Shown: piece by piece, positions 1 to 5,644 of the stretch
Layout of the letters: every line of letters begins with the position of its first letter
Numbering within the stretch: position 1 is the stretch's first letter
DNA from: an uncultured Sutterella sp.
GTDB taxonomy: Bacteria; Pseudomonadota; Gammaproteobacteria; Burkholderiales; Burkholderiaceae_F
Direction of reading: 5' to 3'
Length of the DNA: 6,411 bases
NCBI GenBank assembly: GCA_900552545.1
Contig: USAL01000106.1
Location: 1-6,411, forward strand
Program-made: the position numbers and the translations under genes
The notes under the pieces: model-generated
Database searches by the model: none
Told to the model about the DNA's origin: nothing
Seen by the model: only the letters and a program-made list of their open reading frames with translations

Positions 1-1
1 G

Positions 2-1021
2 CATCAGCATGGCTGTTCCGTGACTTTGCCTGACGTCAGTGCAATTGCCCGTGTGCTTACCAATCTCGCCTTGTATCCCTAGCTCGGCGCTGTCCTCCTG
101 GTGAGCCTGGGGTGCGAAAGTGTGCCTTCTGCAGAAGTGCTCAAGGCAGTTCAGAATGCCGGCAAACCCGCCCGCATGATCGTTATACAGGAGGAAGGAG
201 GGCTGACGGCGAGCGTGACCCGTGCCAAGCAGATCGTCTCGGAGATGAAGAAGGAAATCGAAGCCGAGCGGGTTGCCGTGCCGATAAGCCGCTTGCGCGT
301 GGGGCTCAAGTGCGGAAGTTCAGACACGACGCAGGGCCTTTCGGCGAATGTCGTCGTTGGCGCTCTGACCGACGTACTTGTCGCGGCGCATGCAGGTGTG
401 GTGATTGGCGAGACCACCGAATTCATGGGAGCTGAACACATTGCCGCCCGCAATTCCAAAAATACTGAAGTTCAGAAGCGCATTATCAAATTGGTTGACC
501 GCATGGAAAAGCGGGCGCTGGCCGTGGGGGTCGACATGCGAGGGGGCCAGCCGACGCGCGGCAATATTGCCGGAGGACTCACGACAATTGAGGAAAAGAG
601 TCTGGGCGCACTAGCCAAAGCGGGATCCGCCGTCTACCAGGATGTAATTGACTACGGCACAAGAACGGACCTCCCGGGACTCGTCATGATGGATGCGCCT
701 GGCCGCGAGCCTGAAATGCTTACTGGCCTGGCTGCCGCCGGTTGCAATCTCATCGTTTTTTCCACTGGCCGAGGCGCCCCGCAGGGGTTCCCCTTTGTGC
801 CGGTAGTGAAGGTCACGGGAAACGCGCGCACTTTCGATCGTATGCGCGAACATATGGATTTGTGCGTGGCGGGTCTGATGCAGGGGACGGAGTCGGTTGA
901 AGGGGCCGTCGGGCGACTCCTTGAAGCAGTTCTCAAGACTGCTTCGGGAGAGTTCACCAAAGCTGAGTGCTGCGGCTACAACAATTCGATGAATATTTAC
1001 GTGACCGGACCCGTGATTTGA
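2..1021 (+). pseudogene. UxaA/GarD-family hydro-lyase, 5'-truncated by window edge and interrupted by an in-frame TAG
   Basis: The frame is open from base 2, hits TAG at 80-82, and then runs to TGA at 1019-1021. The family (altronate and galactarate dehydratases, and sulfolactate sulfo-lyase large subunits) dehydrates sugar acids or related hydroxy acids in the cytoplasm. Upstream of the stop the sequence reads HQHGCSVTLPDV and ends LALYP; downstream it resumes LGAVLLVSLGCES, which together give the family's HPNxxAVLxxxLGCE segment with the stop at about the Asn position. Further family motifs follow: KCGSSDTTQGLSAN (308-349), GETTEFMGAEH (407-439), GGLTTIEEKSLG (bases 575-610), STGRGAPQG (761-787) and the C-terminal SGEFTKAE (944-967). 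The first start after the stop is GTG 101, which has no Shine-Dalgarno sequence and would omit the conserved N-terminal part. An SAF domain, if present, lies outside the window. The substrate cannot be told. Alternatives are a sequencing error or read-through of TAG. Confidence 0.75.
80..82 (+). other. In-frame TAG nonsense codon in the UxaA-family gene
   Basis: Seen directly: tat ccc tag ctc ggc in the frame of the gene. Homology-like sequence continues on both sides in the same frame with no shift, so this is a point lesion rather than an indel. A single-base change from AAG, CAG, GAG, TGG or TCG, among others, would create it; the family's usual AAC/AAT (Asn) would need two changes. The other stop codons visible in this window are TGA, TAA and TGA, so nothing here argues for or against TAG being read as sense. 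Confidence 0.85.
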
Positions 1022-1050
1022 GTCAGGATACAGTGGCGGTTTGTAGTTTT

Positions 1051-1079
1051 TTTTGCGGATGAAGTGTAAATGCTACAAT
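1051..1079 (+). promoter_or_regulatory. Probable sigma-70 promoter for the malic enzyme gene (extended -10)
   Basis: TACAAT at 1074-1079 matches the -10 consensus at five of six positions and is preceded by TGC at 1071-1073, giving an extended -10. The -35 is poor: TTTTGC at 1051-1056 with a 17-base spacer, or TTGCGG at 1053-1058 with 15. An extended -10 can compensate for a weak -35. Transcription would begin near 1086, leaving a leader of about 190 nt before the malic enzyme start at 1275. Confidence 0.45.
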
Positions 1080-1085
1080 CGCAGG

Positions 1086-1274
1086 CGGCCGTGGGAACAG
1101 GTGCTGCGTTCCGTTATACCCCGGAAAACACGCCCTTTGAAAGGGGTGTCTTTAGGGGATTGCAGCGCTAAAATCCGACGGTTAAGAGCTTGTACCGGAC
1201 ATGGATTGGGAGGCATGCCGGACGCAAGTCAAGAGAAATAATCTCCTCCTCACAAAGGGTTGAACAGGTCTGTT
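1086..1274 (+). other. Malic enzyme 5' leader with hairpin and a possible 20-codon upstream ORF
   Basis: This region holds no recognisable gene. An imperfect hairpin lies at 1128-1149: ACAC, bulged G, CCCTT, loop TGA, AAGGGGTGT; only CTTT follows it, so it is a poor terminator. An ATG at 1201 opens a 20-codon frame (MDWEACRTQVKRNNLLLTKG) ending with TGA at 1261-1263, eleven bases before the malic enzyme ATG, but it has no visible ribosome binding site. GGAGG at 1209-1213 can pair with CCTCC at 1245-1249. CCGGAC occurs at 1195-1200 and again at 1218-1223. No known riboswitch class is recognisable to me. Function in regulation is speculative. Confidence 0.3.
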
Positions 1275-2924
1275 ATGAGCACTTGTGAAATGAAAGAAAA
1301 GGGAGTCGGGGTTCTTCGCAACCCGTGGCTCAATCGCGGCATTGCCTTCACCGAAGAACAGCGTGACGCAATGGGATTGCGCGGTCTGCTTCCTTCGGCG
1401 GTCTCGACTCGCGATCAGCAGGTGGAGCGCTGGAAGTCGATCATCGCCATGCAGCCCACGCCGCTTCTGAAGTACATCACGCTCGACACGGTCCGCATGA
1501 TTGACGAAGCGCTGTACTTCAAGCTGGTGATGGAAAACGTCGAGGAGTTCATGCCTCTCATCTACACGCCCACCGTTGGCGAGGCATGCCAGAAGTTCGG
1601 TCACATTTTCCGCGCTCCCCGCGGTCTTTTTGTGTCCGCAAAGGATCGCGGTCATGTCCGTGAGCTTGTTGCCAACGTGCCCAACAAGAAGGTCGACATC
1701 ATCGTCGTTACCGACGGCAACCGTATTCTCGGCTTGGGTGATCTGGGCGCCTGCGGCATGGGCATCCCGATCGGCAAGCTCGCGCTCTATACGGCCTGCG
1801 CCGGCGTCAATCCGCAGCATACGCTGCCTGTGACGATTGATGCGGGCACCAACAACGAGGAGTTCCTCAAGGATCCGCTTTATATTGGCGAACGCCACAA
1901 GCGCATTGATGAGGACGAGTACTATGCCCTCATCGAGGAATTCATCAACGCCGTGCGCGAGCGCTGGCCCGATGTTCTCATCCAGTTCGAGGATTTCCAG
2001 AATACGCACGCCTTTGAGCTTCTTGACAAGTACCGCAATCGCATTCCGTGTTTCAATGACGATATCCAGGGCACGGCTTCGGTGGTGGTCACGGGCTTTT
2101 ACTCTGCCATGCGCGTCAAGAAGGAGAAATTGAGCGATCAACGCATCCTTTTCCTCGGCGCCGGTTCGGCTGCTACGGGCATTGCGCACCTCATCGCCGA
2201 TGCCATGGTCGAGGAGGGTACGCCGCGCGAGGAAGCGCTCAAGAAGATTGCTCTCTTTGACTCCAAGGGACTTGTCTCGAGCCGCCGCAGCGACAAGCTT
2301 GCTGCCAACAAGGTGCCGTTCGCGCATGATCTTGAAGTGACGGCTAGCTTCGCGGATGCGATTCGCCTCCTGAAGCCCACGGCAATCGTTGGCGTTTCGG
2401 CTCAGCCCAAGGCTTTCAACGAGGAAGTTGTTTCTCTCATGGCCGAATACAACGACAAGCCGATCGTGTTTGCGCTTTCGAACCCGACCTCCAAGGCTGA
2501 GTGCACGGCGGAGGAAGCCTACAAGTTTTCCAAGGGCAAGGCGCTCTTTGCTTGTGGTTCGCCCTTCGCGCCCGTTGAGTACGAGGGCAAGACCTTCGTG
2601 CCGCGTCAGGGCAACAACAGCTACGTCTTCCCGGCGATTGGCATGGGTTGCATCTACACCCGTGCAAAGAGCGTTCCGACGGGCGTATTCCTTGCCGCGG
2701 CCAAGAGCCTTGCGGATCTCGTGAGTACGGAAGACCTCGACAAGGGTGCGCTTTATCCGCCTCTGTCCGAAATTCGCGAGCTCTCGGTGTCGATCGCCAC
2801 GGCCGTGGCCGAATACTGCTTCGATCACGATCTTGCCCAGATTGAACGCCCGGCAGATCTCAAGGCCGCTGTGCGCGAAGCCATGTGGCAGCCGAGCGAT
2901 CCGAAGTTCGCAGCAGGTGAATAA
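1275..2924 (+). CDS. maeA: Malic enzyme, large ~550-residue NAD-type (MaeA-like)
   Basis: 549 residues, complete. It catalyses oxidative decarboxylation of malate to pyruvate and CO2 with reduction of NAD(P), in the cytoplasm. The N-terminal malic domain carries YTPTVGEAC with the catalytic Tyr97, then TDGNRILGLGDLG (146-158) with the malate-binding Arg150, and IPIGKL with the catalytic Lys168; the Tyr-to-Lys spacing of 71 equals that of human mitochondrial malic enzyme. Metal ligands lie in QFEDF (Glu239, Asp240) and FNDDIQGTA (Asp262/263). The C-terminal Rossmann domain has GAGSAATGIA (295-304), FDSKGL (328-333) and ALSNPTSKAECT (400-411). The length fits E. coli MaeA (~565) and not MaeB, which carries an extra phosphotransacetylase-like domain. 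NAD versus NADP use cannot be fixed by eye. ATG 1275 is preferred because AGG at 1266-1268 sits 6 bases upstream; an in-frame TTG at 1260 directly abuts AAAGGG, and ATG 1290 lacks a binding site. It is transcribed alone and followed by its own terminator. Confidence 0.96.
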   Translation: MSTCEMKEKGVGVLRNPWLNRGIAFTEEQRDAMGLRGLLPSAVSTRDQQVERWKSIIAMQPTPLLKYITLDTVRMIDEALYFKLVMENVEEFMPLIYTPTVGEACQKFGHIFRAPRGLFVSAKDRGHVRELVANVPNKKVDIIVVTDGNRILGLGDLGACGMGIPIGKLALYTACAGVNPQHTLPVTIDAGTNNEEFLKDPLYIGERHKRIDEDEYYALIEEFINAVRERWPDVLIQFEDFQNTHAFELLDKYRNRIPCFNDDIQGTASVVVTGFYSAMRVKKEKLSDQRILFLGAGSAATGIAHLIADAMVEEGTPREEALKKIALFDSKGLVSSRRSDKLAANKVPFAHDLEVTASFADAIRLLKPTAIVGVSAQPKAFNEEVVSLMAEYNDKPIVFALSNPTSKAECTAEEAYKFSKGKALFACGSPFAPVEYEGKTFVPRQGNNSYVFPAIGMGCIYTRAKSVPTGVFLAAAKSLADLVSTEDLDKGALYPPLSEIRELSVSIATAVAEYCFDHDLAQIERPADLKAAVREAMWQPSDPKFAAGE

Positions 2925-2994
2925 GGACTACCCTCAGCTTCTCTGATCGACAGCTCGTGGCGGCCGGTCGGAGAAGTCGCCAAGGGGCAGTCAG

Positions 2995-3032
2995 ACCGTC
3001 CTTTTCGTTTTTTCCGAAAGGACGGTTTTTTT
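2995..3032 (+). terminator. Rho-independent terminator of the malic enzyme gene
   Basis: The left arm ACCGTCCTTTTCG (2995-3007) pairs with CGAAAGGACGGT (3015-3026) with one bulged T and a 7-base loop. It is followed by a run of T to 3032. It begins 70 bases after the malic enzyme stop. The opposite strand has no T tail, so it works on + only. Confidence 0.93.
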
Positions 3033-3103
3033 GTACCTTCGGGAAATACTTGCGATGTGGGTTCCCGTTCGAATTGACTACCTATCAATGAGTATATTGC
3101 TTT

Positions 3104-3132
3104 TTGACAGAAGTCTGCGAAATTCCTGAAAT
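3104..3132 (+). promoter_or_regulatory. Promoter-like sequence with no recognised downstream gene
   Basis: TTGACA at 3104-3109 is a perfect -35 hexamer, with a 17-base spacer to TGAAAT at 3127-3132 (four of six matches to TATAAT). A second -10-like TATAAA lies at 3147-3152 without a good -35. Transcription would run rightward from about 3139 into the gene-free region. AT-rich DNA yields such matches by chance, so this is tentative. Confidence 0.3.
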
Positions 3133-3211
3133 TACCTCTAAATGGGTATAAAAAGTTGTTCTTGGATTGTTGGTACGTCGAGCGAAATCTTTACTTAAGT
3201 TGTAAATGCAA

Positions 3212-3237
3212 TTCACCCAGCAGAATTTCCGGGTGAA
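3212..3237 (+). repeat. Inverted repeat, 7-bp perfect stem
   Basis: TTCACCC (3212-3218) and GGGTGAA (3231-3237) are perfect reverse complements around a 12-base loop. The following bases GGTTTGTTG are only partly T-rich, so a weak terminator is possible but unconvincing. It could equally be a structural element of an RNA started at about 3139. Confidence 0.4.
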
Positions 3238-3243
3238 GGTTTG

Positions 3244-3257
3244 TTGATGCGGGTCAA
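3244..3257. promoter_or_regulatory. FNR/CRP-superfamily-like operator box
   Basis: TTGAT-GCGG-GTCAA matches the FNR consensus TTGAT-N4-ATCAA at nine of ten specified positions with correct spacing. It lies within the gene-free gap, more than 2 kb from the 5' end of the transporter gene and downstream of the malic enzyme gene. No clear -10 sits at the usual distance for a class II activator site on either strand; TATTAC at 3271-3276 is the nearest candidate on +. It may be a chance match. Confidence 0.3.
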
Positions 3258-3339
3258 ATATCGTACGCGGTATTACATGCGGCTGACAGAGTCTCGTCAA
3301 TAGACAGGATGTACTGGGCGGGAAGAACTTGGAAAATAC

Positions 3340-3369
3340 CTGACATGGCAAGCTGATTTTGCAAGTCAG
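3340..3369. repeat. Interrupted hairpin
   Basis: CTGAC (3340-3344) pairs with GTCAG (3365-3369), and inside it GCAA (3348-3351) pairs with TTGC (3359-3362), separated by small internal loops (ATG and AA) around a 7-base terminal loop. There is no T tail after it. Its role is unknown. Confidence 0.35.
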
Positions 3370-3499
3370 TTCACAGTTGCGGACGGCCTAAGTCTCAAGG
3401 GAAAGGATGGATGTGTGTCCGAGCTTCAGCCTGCTCCCTTGACGCGACTCCTACCGAAGTTCCCCGGATGCGGTGTGCGGACGATCTGGTTTTCGGGGC

Positions 3500-3538
3500 A
3501 AAAAAAGCCGCCTCAAGCGAGCTGAAGCCCGAGGCGGC
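3500..3538 (-). terminator. Rho-independent terminator of the YidE/AspT-family transporter gene
   Basis: On the minus strand GCCGCCTC (complement of 3531-3538) pairs with GAGGCGGC (complement of 3507-3514) in a perfect 8-bp GC-rich stem with a 16-base loop, followed by seven T (3500-3506 read in reverse). It lies 57 bases past the transporter stop codon. No T tail is present on the plus strand. Confidence 0.93.
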
Positions 3539-3595
3539 GCAAGAGGGGAGGGGTCTGCTGGAGAGCCCCGCAGCCGTTGTTTTTATAGCCTTGGC

Positions 3596-5275
3596 TCAGG
3601 CCGCAAAGCTCCATAGGACGCGCAGGATGAGCTGCCCGGAGAGAATTCGCAAAAACATCGCCAGCGGATAAACCGTGGAATAAGCGATTGCTGAAGAATC
3701 CTTTTCCGAGATCGTGTTGGCGTAGGCCAGCGTTGGAGGGTCGGTAGTCGCCCCTGCCAGGAGTCCGACGATCAGGTGATAGTTCATCGCGTATTTCAAG
3801 CGGGCAATTACGCCGACGATGATCAGAGGAACCACAGTGATGACGAGACCGATGAGTACATAGATCGGGCCGTTGCCGTCGATCAGTGCGGCGACGAACT
3901 TGTCGCCGGCGCTCAGGCCTACGCTTGCCAGAAAAAGCGCAATGCCCATTTCGCGCAGCATCAGATTGGCCGAGTGCGTGGTGTAGGTCACAAGCTTGAA
4001 GTGCGGGCCGAAGTAGCCCAACAGTATCGCAACAATCAGAGGACCTCCCGCAAGGCCGAGCTTAAGCGGAACCGGCATGCCCGGTATTGCAATCGGGATG
4101 AAGCCCAGGATGATGCCGAGCGCGATTCCCAGAAAGATTGAAATGATGTTGGGGTGATCGAGCTTCTGCACTTGGTTGCCAAGCTTGTCGGCAAGCCGTT
4201 CGATCGAGCGTTCCGGACCCACGCAGTAAACCTGATCGCCCATCTGCAGGTGCAGGTTCTGATAGGGAAAGAGCGTCATGCCGGCTCGAAAGACGCGCGT
4301 GATGTTGACGCCGTCATAGCGGGAGAGATGCAATTCTCCAAGCTGGATGCCGTTGACTTCATCCTTGCTGATGAGAATGTTGCGTGAAATCAGAGGCGAA
4401 TGAGCCGTCGCCAGATCAACGTCGAGAGCTTCTTTGCCGCAGAATGCGATGATGGCGTCGCGGGCGTCGCTTGCTGCCACAATGCGCAGAGTATCGTGCA
4501 CGTGAATCATCGTATCGGGCCGAGGGCTCGTGATGACTCCGTCGTGCAGCACGCGCGAGCAGATGAACGCGCGCCCGATCAGGTCGCGGATCTCGCGGAT
4601 TGTCTTCCTGTCGATGCCGTCATTGGTTACCTCAACGTGAAAGAAGATCGGTGCATCGCTGTTGGCGCTCGACTCTTCCTCCCAGTGGCGATCCTCTTCC
4701 TTGAGATCAATGTGAAAGATTGCACGCAGCGCGATCGCCGACATGATGATGCCGACCACGCCCAGAGGGTAGGCGCATGCGTAGGCGACGGCGATGTTCT
4801 CGCCCTTGTAGCCGAGCATGTCGAGCGCTTCCTGCGTGGCGCCCAGTCCCGGCGTATTGGTGACGGCGCCGAAGTGAACGCCAAGCATTTGTGGCAGCGT
4901 CACAGTTCCCTTGAGCGTAAAAAAGAACGCTACGGTAAGCGCGATGCTCAATACCACGGCAAGAATCGTAAGACCGTTGAGCTGCAGGCCGCCGCTCTTG
5001 AACGAGGCAAAAAACGAGGGGCCGACCTGAAGTCCGATGAAGAACACGAAAAGGATGAGCCCGAAGTCTCGCAGGAAGCCCATCACCGTGAGATTGACGC
5101 TGATGCCGCAGTAGCTTGCGGCAAGGGCGACGAAGAGCACCAGCGTGACGCCGAGCGAGACGCCGAAGACGCGTATGCGCCCGAGGGCCATGCCGAGCGC
5201 AATGACCACCGCGTAGACAAGAAGAATGTGACCGATCGAGTTGGCATCGGTTAGAAGCTGCATGACCCAGTCCAT
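3596..5275 (-). CDS. Putative transporter, AspT/YidE/YbjL antiporter family (YidE-like), with two RCK_C (TrkA-C) domains
   Basis: 559 residues, complete; inner membrane protein. It has two homologous membrane halves flanking a soluble middle. The N-terminal half (about 14-187) has five likely helices, with GLQVGPSFF (81-89) and GAVTNTPGLGA (136-146). The soluble section has two RCK_C-like domains (about 208-290 and 296-370), a regulatory ligand-binding fold. The C-terminal half (about 375-553) repeats the motifs as LASVGLSAG (449-457) and GATTDPPTLAYAN (508-520). The AspT family includes aspartate:alanine exchangers that build proton-motive force, but LGNQVQKL and the run KLGLAGGPLI remind me most of E. 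coli YidE (~553 residues), whose substrate is not established. ATG 5275 is chosen over an upstream TTG at 5296, which lacks a binding site; GGAG lies 13 bases before the ATG. It is a single-gene unit, convergent with malic enzyme and divergent from fumC. Confidence 0.93.
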   Translation of the reverse strand: MDWVMQLLTDANSIGHILLVYAVVIALGMALGRIRVFGVSLGVTLVLFVALAASYCGISVNLTVMGFLRDFGLILFVFFIGLQVGPSFFASFKSGGLQLNGLTILAVVLSIALTVAFFFTLKGTVTLPQMLGVHFGAVTNTPGLGATQEALDMLGYKGENIAVAYACAYPLGVVGIIMSAIALRAIFHIDLKEEDRHWEEESSANSDAPIFFHVEVTNDGIDRKTIREIRDLIGRAFICSRVLHDGVITSPRPDTMIHVHDTLRIVAASDARDAIIAFCGKEALDVDLATAHSPLISRNILISKDEVNGIQLGELHLSRYDGVNITRVFRAGMTLFPYQNLHLQMGDQVYCVGPERSIERLADKLGNQVQKLDHPNIISIFLGIALGIILGFIPIAIPGMPVPLKLGLAGGPLIVAILLGYFGPHFKLVTYTTHSANLMLREMGIALFLASVGLSAGDKFVAALIDGNGPIYVLIGLVITVVPLIIVGVIARLKYAMNYHLIVGLLAGATTDPPTLAYANTISEKDSSAIAYSTVYPLAMFLRILSGQLILRVLWSFAA

Positions 5276-5288
5276 GGCTTGAGAAACG

Positions 5289-5301
5289 CTCCGCAACGGA
5301 G
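5289..5301 (-). promoter_or_regulatory. Small hairpin covering the transporter's putative ribosome binding site
   Basis: On the minus strand CTCCG-TTG-CGGAG forms a 5-bp stem; its 3' arm contains GGAG, the only Shine-Dalgarno-like sequence before ATG 5275 (spacing 13, rather long). Directly upstream is the 10-bp palindrome ACCGCGCGGT at 5302-5311. Pairing would hide the binding site, which could limit translation. The stem is short, so the effect is uncertain. Confidence 0.35.
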
Positions 5302-5415
5302 ACCGCGCGGTAGTTTGAAAAAATTGTCAAATTCAGAATGAACTGCAGGGAGAGAGGCTCATTTTGAAAGTCGTTTCGCAAAAATACGCGTAAACCCCTG
5401 CTAGTTTCCGTGGGG

Positions 5416-5443
5416 AGTCTAGGTCGCAGGTAAATTTTGTCAA
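5416..5443 (-). promoter_or_regulatory. Probable sigma-70 promoter of the transporter gene
   Basis: On the minus strand a perfect TTGACA (complement of 5438-5443) is followed after 16 bases by TAGACT (complement of 5416-5421; four of six matches to TATAAT). Transcription would begin near 5409, leaving a leader of about 134 nt. A second TTGACA (complement of 5325-5330) has no matching -10. Confidence 0.5.
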
Positions 5444-5512
5444 TGTATTTGCCTTTTCTCAGATCGGTGTGAAAGGCAGGCAAATTTCTCGGCCAAGGGT
5501 CAGGAGTTTCTC

Positions 5513-5518
5513 TATACT
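5513..5518 (+). promoter_or_regulatory. Possible -10 element of the fumC promoter
   Basis: TATACT matches TATAAT at five of six positions and lies 127 bases before the fumC start. No good -35 is found at 16-18 bases upstream (the sequence there is around CGGCCA), so an activator may be needed or the true promoter lies elsewhere. Confidence 0.35.
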
Positions 5519-5530
5519 CATTTCGCGGTA

Positions 5531-5559
5531 CGGAGGAAGGCGGATACCTACTTCTTCCG
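5531..5559 (+). other. Stable hairpin in the fumC leader
   Basis: CGGAGGAAG (5531-5539) pairs with CTTCTTCCG (5551-5559) over nine pairs, one of them G-U, around an 11-base loop. No T run follows, so it is not a simple terminator. The 5' arm includes a Shine-Dalgarno-like GGAGG with no start codon after it. It lies just downstream of the candidate -10 and could stabilise the mRNA or take part in regulation; this is inference. Confidence 0.45.
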
Positions 5560-5644
5560 ATCGACGTGAATACATTCTGCTGTTTAAGCCGCATCCAGGC
5601 CAACGAGCCGTTTGCGGTCAATATTTATACGAGGAAAGCGAAAA

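Larger units (their letters stand above)
3033..3499. other. 467-base intergenic gap without a credible gene
   Basis: The gap lies between the two convergent terminators. Open frames here (88 codons on -, 3085-3351; 86 codons on +, from 3411) show no recognisable motif, odd composition (rich in Cys, Thr, Pro and Arg), and the second runs through the transporter's terminator and into its 3' end in antisense. What can be seen is an AT-rich stretch near 3070-3215, a promoter-like pair at 3104-3132, an FNR-type box at 3244-3257 and hairpins at 3212-3237 and 3340-3369. It might hold a small RNA or be the decayed remains of a lost gene; neither is shown. Confidence 0.5.

Noticed and set aside
101..1021. 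Treating GTG 101 as a genuine start of a shorter, functional UxaA-family protein.
   Set aside because: There is no Shine-Dalgarno sequence before it (the region reads CTGTCCTCCTG), and the conserved sequence continues upstream across the TAG in the same frame.
1029..1054. TACA/TGTA inverted repeat followed by eight T after the UxaA-family gene, resembling a terminator.
   Set aside because: The stem is only four AU-rich pairs, too weak for intrinsic termination; the T run also overlaps the candidate -35 of the malic enzyme promoter.
1182..2828. A 548-codon open frame on the minus strand, antisense to almost the whole malic enzyme gene.
   Set aside because: It mirrors the codon bias of the true gene, has a His/Arg/Asp/Val-rich low-information sequence and shows no family motif. 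The plus-strand frame has every malic enzyme active-site motif.
3074..3088. TTGAC-TACCT-ATCAA, resembling an FNR site.
   Set aside because: The spacer is five bases instead of four and one half-site is imperfect, so binding by FNR is unlikely.
3411..3671. An 86-codon plus-strand frame preceded by the purine-rich AAGGGAAAGGA.
   Set aside because: Although the putative binding site is good, the frame passes through the transporter's terminator and into its 3' coding end in antisense, and the protein has no recognisable features.
4400..5254. A 284-codon plus-strand frame antisense to the transporter, with further ones at 3776-4141 and 4154-4387.
   Set aside because: Compositional shadows of the membrane protein gene: charged, Asp/Arg/His-rich sequences with no recognisable domain.
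4707..5621. A 304-codon minus-strand frame overlapping the transporter start and the divergent promoter region.
   Set aside because: It is an off-frame reading of the transporter gene, very rich in Arg/His/Leu, with no recognisable motif, and it covers a region holding promoter elements.
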